Source: Lichina pygmaea (lineage: Eukaryota; Ascomycota; Lichinomycetes; Lichinales; Lichinaceae). Taken from it: DNA of 64,000 nt. Within the stretch, counting starts at the first letter, position 1. Each line of letters opens with the position of its first letter. Under the pieces are notes generated by a model. The model saw only the letters and a list, made by a program, of their open reading frames with translations. It was not told the DNA's origin and made no database searches. Shown here piece by piece: positions 1-11,641 of the stretch. The position numbers and the translations under genes were made by a program. The DNA lies in contig OY730172.1 of the NCBI GenBank assembly GCA_963422465.1, positions 4,092,001 through 4,156,000 of the forward strand, written 5' to 3'.

Positions 1-2046
1 GGTATCGTTGTCGACGAGCACTTCAGCGAAAGTCGAATGAGGGAAGGTCGCGGCTGGATCGTCGTCTTGAATGCTCTAGGAGAAGTTTACTACTCGGACG
101 ACCTGCCTACGCCTCAATCTCCCCCAGATCTTGTTAGGCCGGATAACAGGTCGACGGAGGTCTGTGCATGGGAAACTGGCCGGACTGTCTCCTGGAAAGC
201 GATCGAGCAAAGCAAGCGCACCGCACGGCCGGATCCTTACAGGGAGTCATCTGTCGAAGGGGGCTACTCTCCCTGCTATACCACCATCGAGCGGCGCTTC
301 GAGGAGACCAAAGAGATTGAAAACTTTCTCGCCCACAAGCCGAAGCATTTCAGGGCCGTCTGCGAAGGATGGGACATGCAGGGCAAAGTCGAAGTCGATT
401 TTGCTGGCGATGGTTTCGAGATCCAGCAATCGGTCACAGTCTTGAAAGGCGGACACGGAACGCAAGAGCCAGTGCAGCTCAGGCGTTACGCCAAGTGCTA
501 TGGAGACGCGAGAGGAGTCTCGCTCGATACGCTGGATGAGAAGGCGCAGATGGCCAGCAACCGCTGGCGGCTGACGGATCTGTCTTTTGGACAGACCAAG
601 GTCGAGGAGATCGCTACCACGGCGCTGGACGAGTCGACTTACGCCCTTTCGACGATGCTCGAAGACGAGACCTTTGGCACATCTGGGACATCGGGCGAGA
701 TTACTCCGTCGGCGTCCGATCAAGTGGATCGATCGGCGGTTCCTGGTCAGCGAGCGAGGTTGCTGGCCGCCGGCACGAAGAACGGCAACGTCTTCATCTG
801 GGATATTCGTGGTTCTGTCCCTGGTCAAGCGCATGTGGTCAACACGCTTCCCCCGGTCCGAATCATTCGCACCGACTCGCCGCAGATCTCGTGCCTGGCG
901 ATGACTGCGCTCTACTTGGTTTCTGGTGGGACCGATGGCCTCGTGCAGGCATGGGAACCGCTGGCATCGACAGAGCAGCCAGTGCGCACGATCAACAGCC
1001 GCTTCTCAACTCGCGTTCGTCGGCTGAATGCTCGCGTTGACGTCACAGGCCACGGTGGAGGGTCGTCCCTCTCCGCCGCAGGCGCTGTCTGTCTCGATCC
1101 AGATCCCACCGTTCTCCGAGGGATGGTCTCGATCGGTCCTCATCTGCGGTACTGGAGTTACAGCTCCTCGGGAGCCGACTCTTTTGCTGGCCGATCACGT
1201 CGACTGCGCCGTGGTCCTCGTCGGGGGAATCACTCGAATCAAAGTTATACCGGACAAGGGCGAGGCAACATTGCCGAATACATCGAGAACGAGAAGAGAG
1301 AGCTAGCTCGGGAAGAAGCCGACAGGAGGAGAGAGACCAGACGCTTGGCTGGCAGATTTGGCATCGGGCTGCTGGGTGATGGCGCAAACGACGACGACGT
1401 GCTCGCTTATGCTCTGATGCTGAGCGAGGAGAGTCTAGCCCACGAAGAGGAAAAACGCAGAAGCGGATCCGATAGCCCTGGCAGTCAAAGCGCAAGTCTT
1501 TCCAGCAGTGACACGATCACGCCGGAGGGCAGTGTCATCTCCCTTGCGTCGCCAACATCTCTTGCCACAATCGACGACGACGACGACGAGCTTGCAGAAG
1601 CCGTTCGCAGGTCTCTGCAAGAGAGCAACTTTGACACGCTCGATTCCTTCGCGCCCCTTCCGGCGGCGGAAAGCAGCCTCAGCGGCGCGCAGCGTGACAT
1701 ACCAATCCGGTACATGAAGTCGAAACGGTCCCGATCTTCGTCGTCGTCCGCGACCGGAGATGTGGTGACGAGCACTGTTTCTCGACGAGCAAGCCGTTCG
1801 CAGTCAGTCGCGGAAGATGATCTGGATTACGCCATCCAGTTGAGTCTCGCCGAGGAACGCAGCCGAAACGAGGGCACAATCATCGGGGCGCCCGAGGCCA
1901 AGAACAGCCACGCAGAGTTTCCCACCCTGGCATCTGCCTTGGGCGCATCTACTTCTCCTCCACGGCCTGAAGGTAACCCCGACGGCGCAGGAAAGACGAA
2001 GATGAAAAGCACTGGCAAGGGCAAGGGAAAAGCCCGATCGTCTTGA
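1..2046 (+). CDS. UFO1-like F-box/WD40/UIM protein, 3' part
   Basis: The reading frame is open from base 1, so the gene starts outside the window and the ATG at 37 is probably internal. The visible 681 residues hold degenerate WD-repeat blades (for example LLAAGTKNGNVFIWDIRG and YLVSGGTDGLVQAWEP, near residues 245-310 counted from the ATG at 37), then an acidic and serine-rich tail with three ubiquitin-interacting motifs: DDVLAYALMLSEES (about 452), DELAEAVRRSLQES (about 515) and DDLDYAIQLSLAEE (about 593). WD repeats followed by three UIMs is the layout of the budding-yeast SCF subunit Ufo1, which delivers substrates to ubiquitination. The F-box would lie upstream and is not seen. The C-terminus is Lys/Gly rich (KGKGKGKARSS). 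The family assignment rests on domain order, so the specific orthology is an inference. Confidence 0.7.
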   Translation, partial: GIVVDEHFSESRMREGRGWIVVLNALGEVYYSDDLPTPQSPPDLVRPDNRSTEVCAWETGRTVSWKAIEQSKRTARPDPYRESSVEGGYSPCYTTIERRFEETKEIENFLAHKPKHFRAVCEGWDMQGKVEVDFAGDGFEIQQSVTVLKGGHGTQEPVQLRRYAKCYGDARGVSLDTLDEKAQMASNRWRLTDLSFGQTKVEEIATTALDESTYALSTMLEDETFGTSGTSGEITPSASDQVDRSAVPGQRARLLAAGTKNGNVFIWDIRGSVPGQAHVVNTLPPVRIIRTDSPQISCLAMTALYLVSGGTDGLVQAWEPLASTEQPVRTINSRFSTRVRRLNARVDVTGHGGGSSLSAAGAVCLDPDPTVLRGMVSIGPHLRYWSYSSSGADSFAGRSRRLRRGPRRGNHSNQSYTGQGRGNIAEYIENEKRELAREEADRRRETRRLAGRFGIGLLGDGANDDDVLAYALMLSEESLAHEEEKRRSGSDSPGSQSASLSSSDTITPEGSVISLASPTSLATIDDDDDELAEAVRRSLQESNFDTLDSFAPLPAAESSLSGAQRDIPIRYMKSKRSRSSSSSATGDVVTSTVSRRASRSQSVAEDDLDYAIQLSLAEERSRNEGTIIGAPEAKNSHAEFPTLASALGASTSPPRPEGNPDGAGKTKMKSTGKGKGKARSS

Positions 2047-3136
2047 GACGCGGTCAGTCGTCCGGGAATGTCGTTCCTACTTGTTTGTTTCTCCTCCCGG
2101 AAGGGTTGGAGGAAGGATCAAAGAAGGGTGAGTAGTCGTGCTCGTTCGCGCATGCACGCTGCTGTACATTCTCCAGGGAAAAGAGGTGCAGATGGAATCG
2201 GAAGCACTAAAGCCATACAACCTAAATTGTCACCGTTTTCTTATTGCTGTGTTGTGGAGGGGGGGGGGGGGGGGGGGGGGGGAGATCTAAATTGTTGTCA
2301 CTTCTTTCTGAACTCTCTATTCGTTCTTTGACAAGTCTGTCCTGCCTGGGCTATAATTAATTGTCTGTCCCTTCAGCCCTTTTCATTTCTTTGCTACTAA
2401 CCCGCAACTGTGTTGAGTCATCATCTACCTACCTAACCGTATGTACCTGACCTCAACAAACGTTCGTTACCAGTCAGTCTGTCTATGTATTTTTATCCTT
2501 CCTTATTGCCTGTAGTCCAGACAGAGCTACTTTCTGTGACTTGGACGGGGCTACTCCATCGCCACTCTCTCTTGCCGCGCCATGCTTCATTCGCCAGTAC
2601 AAGTCCAAGCCCAAGTCAAAGTAAAAGACCTACAGACCTAAAGACCGACAGACAAGGACACAGACATAGACACACAGACACACAAACAGACAGCATACAT
2701 ACATACATCACCGCAGATCAACCACTATACACTACGAGTACATACACGTATACATCCGGACTTTACGAACAGCTTACAACAACAAGTCTTTGGAGGGTCA
2801 CATCTGGGGGATACTGTACTACTGTATACGGGAAGTCGGTTTTGATTCTGATGTTCGGCTTGGTTTCTACGTTTGTGCTTTTCGGGCCTCGGGGGGTGTT
2901 CTGCGGAGAGGGTTGATCGTGCTTGATAACAGTCACAGTAGCTCGAGATGTCTAGAACTGTCTAGAGATGCTCTGCTGTGGGAACTCTGCCTTGCTCACC
3001 ACCCTTGCTGCTACCACCACAACGACAGTCGTCGTCGCTTCGCCGTCGCTTCGCTATCCCTTCGCTATCCCTTCGCTACCACGTCTCTGTTGCATGACCA
3101 TCTCCCCGAACCGTGGCATTTCATACGCTTACTCCG
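2047..3136. other. Convergent intergenic gap with G24 tract
   Basis: This gap separates the 3' ends of the UFO1-like gene and ULA1. It holds a run of 24 G at 2259-2282, a pyrimidine-rich stretch, an ACAGAC/ACACAGAC low-complexity block at about 2640-2710, and a CTTCGCTATCC triplication at about 3040-3075. No protein family is recognisable in the short open frames. Confidence 0.6.
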
Positions 3137-5278
3137 TCACAGCCGGTGCACGGCCGAAGAGCTTTTTATGCCGTCGAACAAGCACGTGTTGTCGATAGGC
3201 ACATACTGCTTTGTGATGACCTTGATGGCTTCCTGAGCGACCATACCGCCGGCGAGGGCGGAGATGTTGTGCAGCTCGCTGCCGTCCGCTCTGGCTCTGT
3301 ATGCATGTTGTTTAGCTGTTGTCCCGTGGGGGGGGGGGGGGGGGGCACTCTTGTAGAGGAGAAGGAATAAGGAAGGTTGGGTGAGAGAGGTATCGGGAAA
3401 GATACTGGCCTGGAGGAGGGCGAGAACGGGCTTACAGTTCTTTGACGGCCCGCGAGACGGCTTCTTCGACCTTGCTGGCCTTGTTATGCGTGTCATCTTC
3501 AGCTTCGCCGTCATCGTCTTCGGTCTCGTCCACTTGCAGCTCTGCGTCGAAGTCCTTGCCGTTCTCGTGCCACAGATCTCGAAGAAGCTGCTTAGCGCGA
3601 TCCAGTAGGACAGTCTCTTTCTGCGCGATGCTGTTCAGTGTGGGTTCCTCTGGGGCGGATGCACGGGTATGCATGTCATCGGCAAGGGATGCATATGCCA
3701 GGAAGGCAATATGAAGAGACAATAGAGAATCGGGCGCTTGGAGCTGCTCATCTGGTAGGCGTTCATGACGATGAGTTCTGTAATCCTGGTATCGACAGCG
3801 ACCATAATTGGCCAGGCCGGGCAAGTGGATCACCTACATGCGTATAACGCTCCATCACCCCACGTTGATCGTGCCAGATATCGCGCGCTTTGAAGAGACG
3901 TTCCCCTAACGAGCTTCACAAAACCTGCCCCTTTGCAGAATGTCTCTACTTCACTCTGTGGGATGGATTGTTGTCGTCCCAGTCGCGCTTCTGTCTGTCG
4001 CACCGCGGCAAGCACTTCGGTGTAGTCCTTTATCGCCTTGGACCGATAGACGTTTTGCAGCTGGAGATAGTCTGCCGATTGCGCCTTCATGTCTGGAAGT
4101 GTCCCTGGCAGAGGTAAAACGCCGTGTGCCTCGTGGAACGAAGCGATCGCCGCGGCGATGATCCAGAAAGCGGCCGACTGAGGTCATGTCAGATCTGCCT
4201 CTGCCAAACGACGATGAGTATGCTCACCTCCTTTGTCAAGTTTGAACGCTCTGAAGCTTCAAATATTCCTCTGACGCCTGACCTCAGAAGAGACGGATTC
4301 ATAACCTTCAGCACAGCAGCCACTGCCTCATCGTAGTTCTCTTCCCCTCCTTCAGCGCTGTTCATTCTTGCTCCCTCCTGGACCAACTTCTTAAATTCGC
4401 CCTTCTCCTTGTAGTTCTGGGGCGGCAGACCACCATGATTGCTCTTCCAGACATCCAAGTAGTGAAGTAGCAACAGAAGGTACGAGACATGACCGTGTTC
4501 GTAGTCTGACAGCGTCTCCAGCGCGCTGGATTTTTCTTTGGCCAACGCTTGCAGTTCTGGCCATGGATTCAGAAGGCGTATTTCGACTGCCGAGGCAGGA
4601 TCGGGATGTGTGTCGACGACTGGAAAAGCGTGTGGAAGCGCAACAATAAACTCTGCATAGAATCCCACCGACTGCACATGGAAGAGAGGAATCTGATATG
4701 TGGTCGCAGCACTGGACACAGTCTCCAAAACCTTTCTTGGTGCCGGACTGGTGAGAATAATCAGAGAAAAAGAAGACAAGAAGTCCGATTCTGCAAGACA
4801 TGCTTCTATCGACTTGCATATCATCAGCAACAGCTATTTCGCGGCCGGAAGCTCATGCAGACGTGGCTGACCTCTGAAACAAAGCGACCTTGAACGTCTG
4901 GGTTCAGCTCCTTTAAGAGCTCGCAGCAAGCTTGCGCTCGGCTGGTCCCAACAGCATCTTCTTTGAGAAAGAAGTTGACGCCAAGATCCTCTACCTTGAC
5001 CAAGGCTTCATCGGCAACTGTGAAGCTCCCAACGCCTGGGGCAGAATGGTGTCAGCAAATGCGCTCGGGCATGCCCGTCGAAACGCTTACTCACCTGGCA
5101 ACACTAGATTCTTTAGGGTTTCCACGCCCACCACCCCACATCCATAGTTCAACAGCAGCACGTGGGCTTCTTCCAGGGCCAGTTGGCCGCTGGCAGCCCA
5201 CAGGCGAAGCTGGCGATCATATTTCTTCTCCTTGGACGAGGGTCCCTGCAATGGAGGTGGTGTGAGGCGTTTCATCAT
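3137..5278 (-). CDS. ULA1: NEDD8-activating enzyme E1 regulatory subunit (Ula1/APP-BP1)
   Basis: This is the regulatory half of the heterodimeric NEDD8/Rub1 E1, which pairs with Uba3 to start cullin neddylation. Proposed exons on the minus strand are 5095-5278, 4872-5035, 4228-4812, 3838-4177, 3436-3751 and 3137-3296, giving about 582 residues. Family landmarks in order are [67 protein letters not shown] and, at the end, [20 protein letters not shown] followed by [14 protein letters not shown]. As expected for APP-BP1 there is no E1 catalytic cysteine. Length is close to the usual 530-580. The fourth intron is uncertain: splice pairs 3752-3837 or 3778-3833 both keep frame. The last intron (3297-3435) contains an 18-base homopolymer. 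The start ATG is the first before the conserved N-terminus and is shared with the divergent RKI promoter region. Confidence 0.88.
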
Positions 5279-5842
5279 CGATGATTTGTTTCCACTGCGG
5301 GGTCTCGAAGCGATCTACCTGCTTTCGACCAGAATTCTCTGCCTTGGTCGGTGCCGCAGCGCACCTCGCATGATCGTCAATCTTTGTACGTCTAGCTTTT
5401 GCCAACGATTGAGCTCCGTTCCAAGGTTCTTTTGAATACAGTACGGTACCGTACCGGCACGTCGCGCGGAGGTAGCCGCCGCGGCTACCCCTCCACCCCG
5501 CAATCTACAGCTAATACCGTGGTAGCTCTGAGGTATATAATTCTCTGAAGTGTGAGTTGTTCTCAACGTCCAGCTTGGATGCGTGTGACTGACTTTTTTG
5601 AAGCCAATCACCATGATGCCAGCGCCTGGATGATGTGAACACGCCAGGCGTCCATGACGACACTCAAACTCACCGCATATGCATACCATACCTACGGATC
5701 CATACGGATAGTCCGACTGCATAAGTGGACGCCCGCACCCTTGGCTCAAAGTACCAGCACGCAAGACAGGATTGTCTTCCACCGTTCAAAATCACGCTCA
5801 TATAGCTCTCCGGCAACATTGTCTTTCCCATTGTCAGCAATA
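5279..5842. promoter_or_regulatory. Divergent promoter region ULA1/RKI1
   Basis: The 564 bases between the ULA1 start (-) and the isomerase start (+) must hold both promoters. Visible items are a GTAC-rich word cluster at about 5436-5462, a TATATAA-like word near 5533 and a CCGCGGCTACCCC tract near 5479. An upstream in-frame ATG at 5654 would add 63 low-complexity residues to the isomerase and is not preferred. Confidence 0.45.
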
Positions 5843-7074
5843 ATGGAGCAAACCGCACGACAAGAGGCCGAGGGTACTGATGCGGTGGCGCCGGGGGTCT
5901 CGAGGATTGAGTTTGCCAAACGACAGGCGGCATATAAAGCCGTCGCAGATCATTTCAATCCAGCAGCAGACTATGTCGGCATCGGCTCAGGCTCAACGGT
6001 GGTGTATGTTGTCGAGGCGATTGCGGCCAAGGGATCAGATGTGACATCGAACATCACATTTATACCCACAGGCTTCCAGTCGAAGGAGCTGATCGTTGAC
6101 GCATGTCTGCCTCTCGGCTCAATTGAGTCGCTCGTTCGGCTACAGACGATTCCAACAGATACAGATCCAGGCTGGAAGAGGAGGAGGCCACTGGGCCTGC
6201 AGGACGTAGAGGACGATGGGACGAGGGTCTTGCTGGATGTCGTGTTCGACGGCGCAGATGAGGTCGACGAGGAGCTCAACTGCATCAAGGGGGGTGGTGC
6301 ATGCCTGTTCCAAGAGAAACTAGTTGCAACGAGCGCCAGGAAGTTTGTGTGTGTGGCAGGTAACCTTCTCCCTACAGCTTTGACGCAATCCAACTTTGGG
6401 CAGCGGAGCAGTGCTGAGACGAAGCATCAGATTACCGAAAACTCCAGCCTCGCCTCCTCTCAAAGTGGCCCACCGTGCCGATAGAGGTTGTTCCCACAGC
6501 GGCTCCGACCGTGCTACGCGCTGTCAAGAAGCTCGGATCAAGCAAGCCCTTTCTGCGACTGGGGGGACCCGCGAAAGCCGGTCCCGTCGTGACTGACAAT
6601 GGGAACTTCATTGTCGACGCACCGTTCCCAGCACTCCTCACGGCACAGGACGTCTCTCTCGGACGTTCTACTTCCACGCAACAGCTACCATCACCTTCGG
6701 CTCCGGACGCACAAGCCCAAGCTCATGTCCCAGAGCACGGACAGCAGTCCCAGCCGCGCCACGACCAGCGGCAAGCTACAAAACTAACGTCAGCAACGGC
6801 AGCTGAAAGAAGCAAGGGGACGAGAAGATGGGATGTAGATTCCCTCGCCAAAAGCCTCAAAGAGATTGTCGGCGTCGTCGAGACTGGCATCTTCAGCGGC
6901 CTCAACGGCTACGAGGCCGGCGACGAGGGCGGCGGTCAGAAACCCGTCGCGGCCTACTTCGGCTTGGAGAGCGGCGAGGTTGTTGTCAGGGCTGCTCCGG
7001 CTCCTGCTGCCGGGGCTGGGGCTGAGCCCGGTCATGCTTCTCATTCTGGCTCTGCTGCTGATCCTACCGTTTAG
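5843..7074 (+). CDS. RKI1: Ribose-5-phosphate isomerase (RpiA type)
   Basis: This cytosolic enzyme of the non-oxidative pentose-phosphate pathway interconverts ribulose-5-phosphate and ribose-5-phosphate. Two exons, 5843-6359 and 6431-7074, are joined by a 71-nt intron; the junction restores [18 protein letters not shown]. The protein has 386 residues. Substrate-binding and catalytic motifs are present: [62 protein letters not shown] and [12 protein letters not shown], then a C-terminal [19 protein letters not shown] and [17 protein letters not shown]. It is longer than usual because a 65-residue Ser/Gln/Ala-rich insert follows [15 protein letters not shown] and an Ala/Gly tail follows the last motif. 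The ATG at 5843 ([11 protein letters not shown]) is chosen because it directly precedes the conserved [12 protein letters not shown] helix. Confidence 0.9.
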
Positions 7075-8568
7075 CCTGTCTTCGGTGCTCAGCCGTCCCT
7101 CGATTCCGGTTCAGCTCTGATTTTGATTTCGACTCTGGTTGTATGACCGCAGCTGTGGCTCTGTATATCATCTCTGATGCCGTCTCTGAAATTTACATCC
7201 GACCCTATCTATGGCCCTCCATCTCCTCCATCTCCTTTCATTCATACCATTTGATATCTCCGTGGCCCCAGTTCCGCACCTACTTTCATATTTCAACTAT
7301 TGATTTCCAGAAGAAAGACCCCCAGCTCAGACACCACTCTTCTGCACAAGTCTCCTCAAGTCAATTGCACATACTACCCATAGCTGTCTCCATAGCTTTC
7401 CCTCATACTTCCCCTAATATCCCCCCCAAGATCCCAACTCCCCATAGAACTTCGCATAAACCTTCCCTCACTCTCCTCTTCCCAACTCCCAGTCAATCTT
7501 TCTCTCTCAAACAAACAAAGAACCTTTTCTCTGGTAAAACAACCAGCCAGCCAGTAAGCAAGCATGTACCGCCGTACTTACCGCCCCTCGTACACAGCAC
7601 CGGCAGATGTTCTGTGAATAGAGCTCACCACTCAACCAACTCACTAATCAAGCCAGAAGAAGTCCGTCCGTTGTAAAAAGGATCGAATAGAAAATAAAAA
7701 AGGTACGAGTCAAATACCCTGCAGATGCAGTATGGTGAGTAAGCCCTGTCAGTAGTTTGAAGGAAAAGTTTTCTTGTTTTTAGGGAAAGGGGGGGGGGGG
7801 GAAGGGGGGGTTTGGTTTATGATGGTGCGGCGAAATACTCCACAGTACGTACTTAGTCTCAAAGGTACGTCGAGCATGTATGGTGTTCGGCCATGGTTGA
7901 AGATAAGGGAGGACGACCAAGATGAGATGAGATGAGGAGATAAGAAGAGGTGAAGGCGAAGAAGGCGAAGAAGGTGAAGAAATGAAGGTCAAGGGACGAT
8001 GAGATGATGAGATGGAGCAGGGATGAAAGAGAAGGAGGTGAAGAGATGATGCGATGGAGGAGGTACAGAAGCGGAGGAAGACATTTTCTAATCGTACTGC
8101 TCCGCTTGAGGGATGATCAAGTCACATCTCGCGAATGGGATTGCTGCTCCGCGAGCAAGCTCTAGCTTCTTCACCGCTCTACCTCTCCTTCCTTTCCCAT
8201 CTCCCATCGCCCATCGCCCATCGCCCATCGCCCATCGCCCATCGCCCATCGCCCATCGCCCATCTTCCATTCCCTGGCTGTCATCGCCTGGTCTCAGGCA
8301 TCAAGGTCACCGTCCCCTGTTACATGCCGCATCGAGAGAGACCAACTTGCAAGGAGGGAAGAGTGTAACATGTCCATCAAAGCCACCTGATCCACGTCCA
8401 CCGGAACCATGTCCATCAGAACCATGTCCACCAGAACCACGACCACCGTAACCATGTCCACCAGAACTATGTCCATTAAAACAACACCTCCAAGACGGAC
8501 CATAGACAGACCATAAAATGGCAACGTCCAAGGACCCAGGAAGAATAGCGTCATCACGTGACAGAAAA
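7075..8568. other. Convergent intergenic gap, low complexity
   Basis: This gap lies between the ends of RKI1 (+) and the RING gene (-). It shows long pyrimidine-rich (7170-7560) and purine-rich (7900-8080) tracts, a G run near 7790, the CCCATCG heptamer array, and a loose 15-18-bp repeat of CCATGTCCACCAGAAC type at about 8375-8480. A TCACGTGA palindrome is at 8554-8561. No gene is supported. Confidence 0.6.
8203..8265. repeat. CCCATCG heptamer tandem array
   Basis: Eight perfect CCCATCG units plus a partial ninth run head to tail. The 7-bp period would shift frame if transcribed, so this is a non-coding microsatellite. Confidence 0.9.
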
Positions 8569-11500
8569 TCAGGGCAGCCAGATCCTCGAAAAGCCCAAGA
8601 CGTCACGCCGACAGCAGACGCAGGCGCTAAAGTTGTTCATGGCGAGGGAGAGACGGCAGTCGTCGCAGAGACAGAGACAGCGGCACGGCCACACCAGTAT
8701 CGTGCGCGGGCTCGTCTGGCAGATGACGCATGTCGGTCCTTCTTGCTGGTCGTCTGCCTGGTCGAAACCTCCTGCGTGTGGTCCTGGCTCGGATTGCCTG
8801 TTGGGGGTGTAGTCTCCTCCGTCTGCTTCGTCATCGAGATGAGAAGACGTTCGCGAGGGCGGTTGGGGGCCGGACCCGGTCCATGTCGATGAAGAAACTT
8901 GTGAGTGGGACTGGTAGTGTGACGAGGGAGAAGAAGCGTACGTTGATCGTGGTACGGATGACCAGGTGACGGGGTCTTGTTGGCGGCCGGACGTGGCAGT
9001 CCTACGTCGTCGCGACAGGATGAGATGTTCCAGGAACTCGGCTTCTTCGTTGACTATCCTCGGATGTTGTTTACCCGAGTAAGAACCTGCTTCTGCTGCT
9101 CCTCCTGTAGCTGCAGACCGTGACGGCATGCCGGCACTGCCTGAGACAACCTGTTCTGGTACGCGACCGTGCCGCTGCTGCTGCCACCGACGATACCGAG
9201 ACGAGCTTGTCAAGACCTGGATGCGCTCGCGATCGAGGGAGCGTTGGTACTGTGATCGGGTAAGCGGCCTTGTGTGACGAAGATGATGAGCGAGAACCTG
9301 TGCTTCCTGCCGTTGGGCTTGTGTCTTCGGATCGAGTAGCTCCGAGAGCCGGGAGAGGTCCCGAGTCAAGTCCGGTCGGGGGCTCTTCCGCGACGGGCCC
9401 GGATTCGGCCGGTCCCGCGTAGGCGTGAGCATGCCATCGTCCATCTCGTTGTCATCGTCTTCGGTGTCCCATGCCGAATCGACACCGGAAGCCGAGCTCG
9501 AATACTGGCTTGAAGTATCGTCATCGACAGAAGATTCTGGCAGGTACTCCCCGCTGCCGTCGACCTCTCCAAACCAACCGCCTTGTTTCCACCATCCGTA
9601 GATGTTCTTATCGAGCTCGCGCTCGTCGCGCTCCGTCATCGTCCGGCCACCCACCTGTACTCTCTTTCGCATCTCGGCCTCGACGTCGACGTTGTCGTCG
9701 CGTGGCAGACCGAGGTGGCCGTCATCAGAGAGGACCCAAAAATCCAGAAATGCCGATTTCGGCCTTGCCGGCTGCTCCGGTATCGATGCTTCGGCCGCCT
9801 TGCCGTAGACCAGCCTCGTCAGCCAACGAGCTCTCCATCTGATCCCAAGCGTCTCCAGTGCTTTCATGAAGCCGGTTGCGAGCAATACGATGATCAGCCC
9901 TGAGATTCCACGAAACAGCTCGATCACCATCATCGTTCTGCCCCGCCGCTCCGAAGCCCCCACTCCGTCGCCCCGGACACGGCTGGCCCCCAACTCCCCG
10001 AACTTTAGCTTCTTCATGCTCTTCTCCCGCGAATACCCACTGCCCAGCACAGATCTGCCCACATTCCGGTCGTCCACGAGTCCGACCCCTTCGGCCACAG
10101 GAACGTCGCCGATCCGGGTCGCTCTGTCGGAGGGTAACCAGCGACCTCCGACTCGACCGACTCCCGCTCCCTCCACTTCCTGCATTCGCTCCTCTTCGAG
10201 CCACGTCCACGGTCGTATGCTCACAGGCTCGCCTTCGTTCAGAAAGACTGCTTCGCTAGCGGCAGTCAGGGCGTTGAAGCCGACCTTGAGAAGCGCATTG
10301 AAGAAGTCGTCGTGCCTGCTGATCCGTAACGACGGAAGATACATGTTTGCCTGCAGGCTCTCTTGAGCCATGCGCAGTCGTTCACGGACAGAGACGTGCT
10401 CTCCAATCTCTGACGATTCCGAAAACGCCAGTAATGGGAGTGTGAGGGAGTAGATGATGGCGCAGACCCCGATGCCAATAAGAAACAGAATGTGTGGGAC
10501 AAAGGCGACGATGCAAACCGTAGGAAATCTCAGAATGTCAATGCCGTCGTTCGGCTCCGCAGACATCGAAAAGGAGCTCCACAGCAGGATGGCCATGAAA
10601 GTGAGCCCCCAGAAACCAGTGGTCCAGAGGCGATAGCGCCCCTGGACACCGAACACACCGAGAACATGGCTGGTCAAGTGACTCAGGGCCGACATCAGTC
10701 CGACCAGAAGAACCTCCGGTGTCGTGTTGAATTGTGACAGCATGGCAGATCGCCTAAAGAGCGTCGCCGCGTAGGTAGTAGAGGCTGCCTCGGCCGAACC
10801 GCCTCCTATGGCAGTGGAAGTAGGGGTTGTCAGACCAAAGGGACCCCAGCCCAGATGATGACCGATAACGGCTTCCGCCTCCGCAAAGGCAAGCGAGTGC
10901 TCGAACACCGTCATGCCCGTCTCGGAGACCACCTCTCGACCTTCGATCGTACAGTAGAGCGTCTCGACGAACTGTCCTAGACACAGCGCCTGGAAAAGTG
11001 GCCACAGAAGCGAGAGGGAGCCTTTCAGAGGCGTCGTGTCTTGGCCTGGTTGGCCGAGAACAGAGAGCGGCATCATACTGACGCTGCGGCAGCTCTGCAC
11101 GTCATCCTGCCAGTAGAGAAGCTTTGAGCTGAAGGTATGGAGTGGACCAGCGGTGCCGGCTGGCCGAAAGACGGAGCCGGACGACGCGCCATCCCCCATG
11201 AAAGCTGCATAGTGCAGAGAGGTCTGGCAGCGCATAGCTTGTAGTAGCCGCTGCAGCTCGTAGAGGAAGAGCACGATAGGTACCGCGCGCAAGACCAGAC
11301 GCAGCTGCCAGCTCAGGGAGGCCTGGCGGCGTGTTGCGGCATAGATCTGCGTTCGATTGAGGATCAAAGCCTGGCAAGAAGCGGTCTTAGTGGTCCTCTC
11401 CAAACCAGCCCAAGTGAGACACCGCTCTGCGATGAGAGGATCGGCTCACCACGGCCAAGCATGACATGGCCCATTTGCTCGTCAGGTAGCTGAAGATGAC

Positions 11501-11641
11501 GCCCCAATTGCGGGTGTTCCCCAGACCAAGCATCCCGCCCAAGCCGGACAGCTCGGCGGGACTGCCAGCGTCGCTCGTTGCCGCGGCCTCACTCGCGAGT
11601 CCCTGGCCAGACATGGATGGACTCTCTACGCCTGACGACAT
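8569..11641 (-). CDS. Asi/RNF26-like multipass membrane RING E3 ligase
   Basis: Two exons, 11450-11641 and 8569-11370 (79-nt intron 11371-11449), encode 997 residues. The junction reads AMSCLAV|ALILNRTQIYAATRR. Around six hydrophobic segments are visible, including LVLRAVPIVLFLYELQ, EVLLVGLMSALSHLTSHVLG, GFWGLTFMAILLW, FPTVCIVAFVPHILFLIGIG and GISGLIIVLLATGFM. A long disordered acidic/Arg-rich region follows, and the extreme C-terminus is a RING: CVICQTSPRTILVWPCRC, then LCLCDDCRLSLAMNN and CVCCRRDVLGFSRIWLP. A C-terminal RING after several TM helices is the layout of yeast Asi1/Asi3 (inner nuclear membrane) and animal RNF26 (ER). The likely role is membrane-linked ubiquitination; the compartment is an inference. 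The N-terminus is uncertain: the first ATG in frame is at 11641, and another small upstream exon is possible. Confidence 0.75.
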
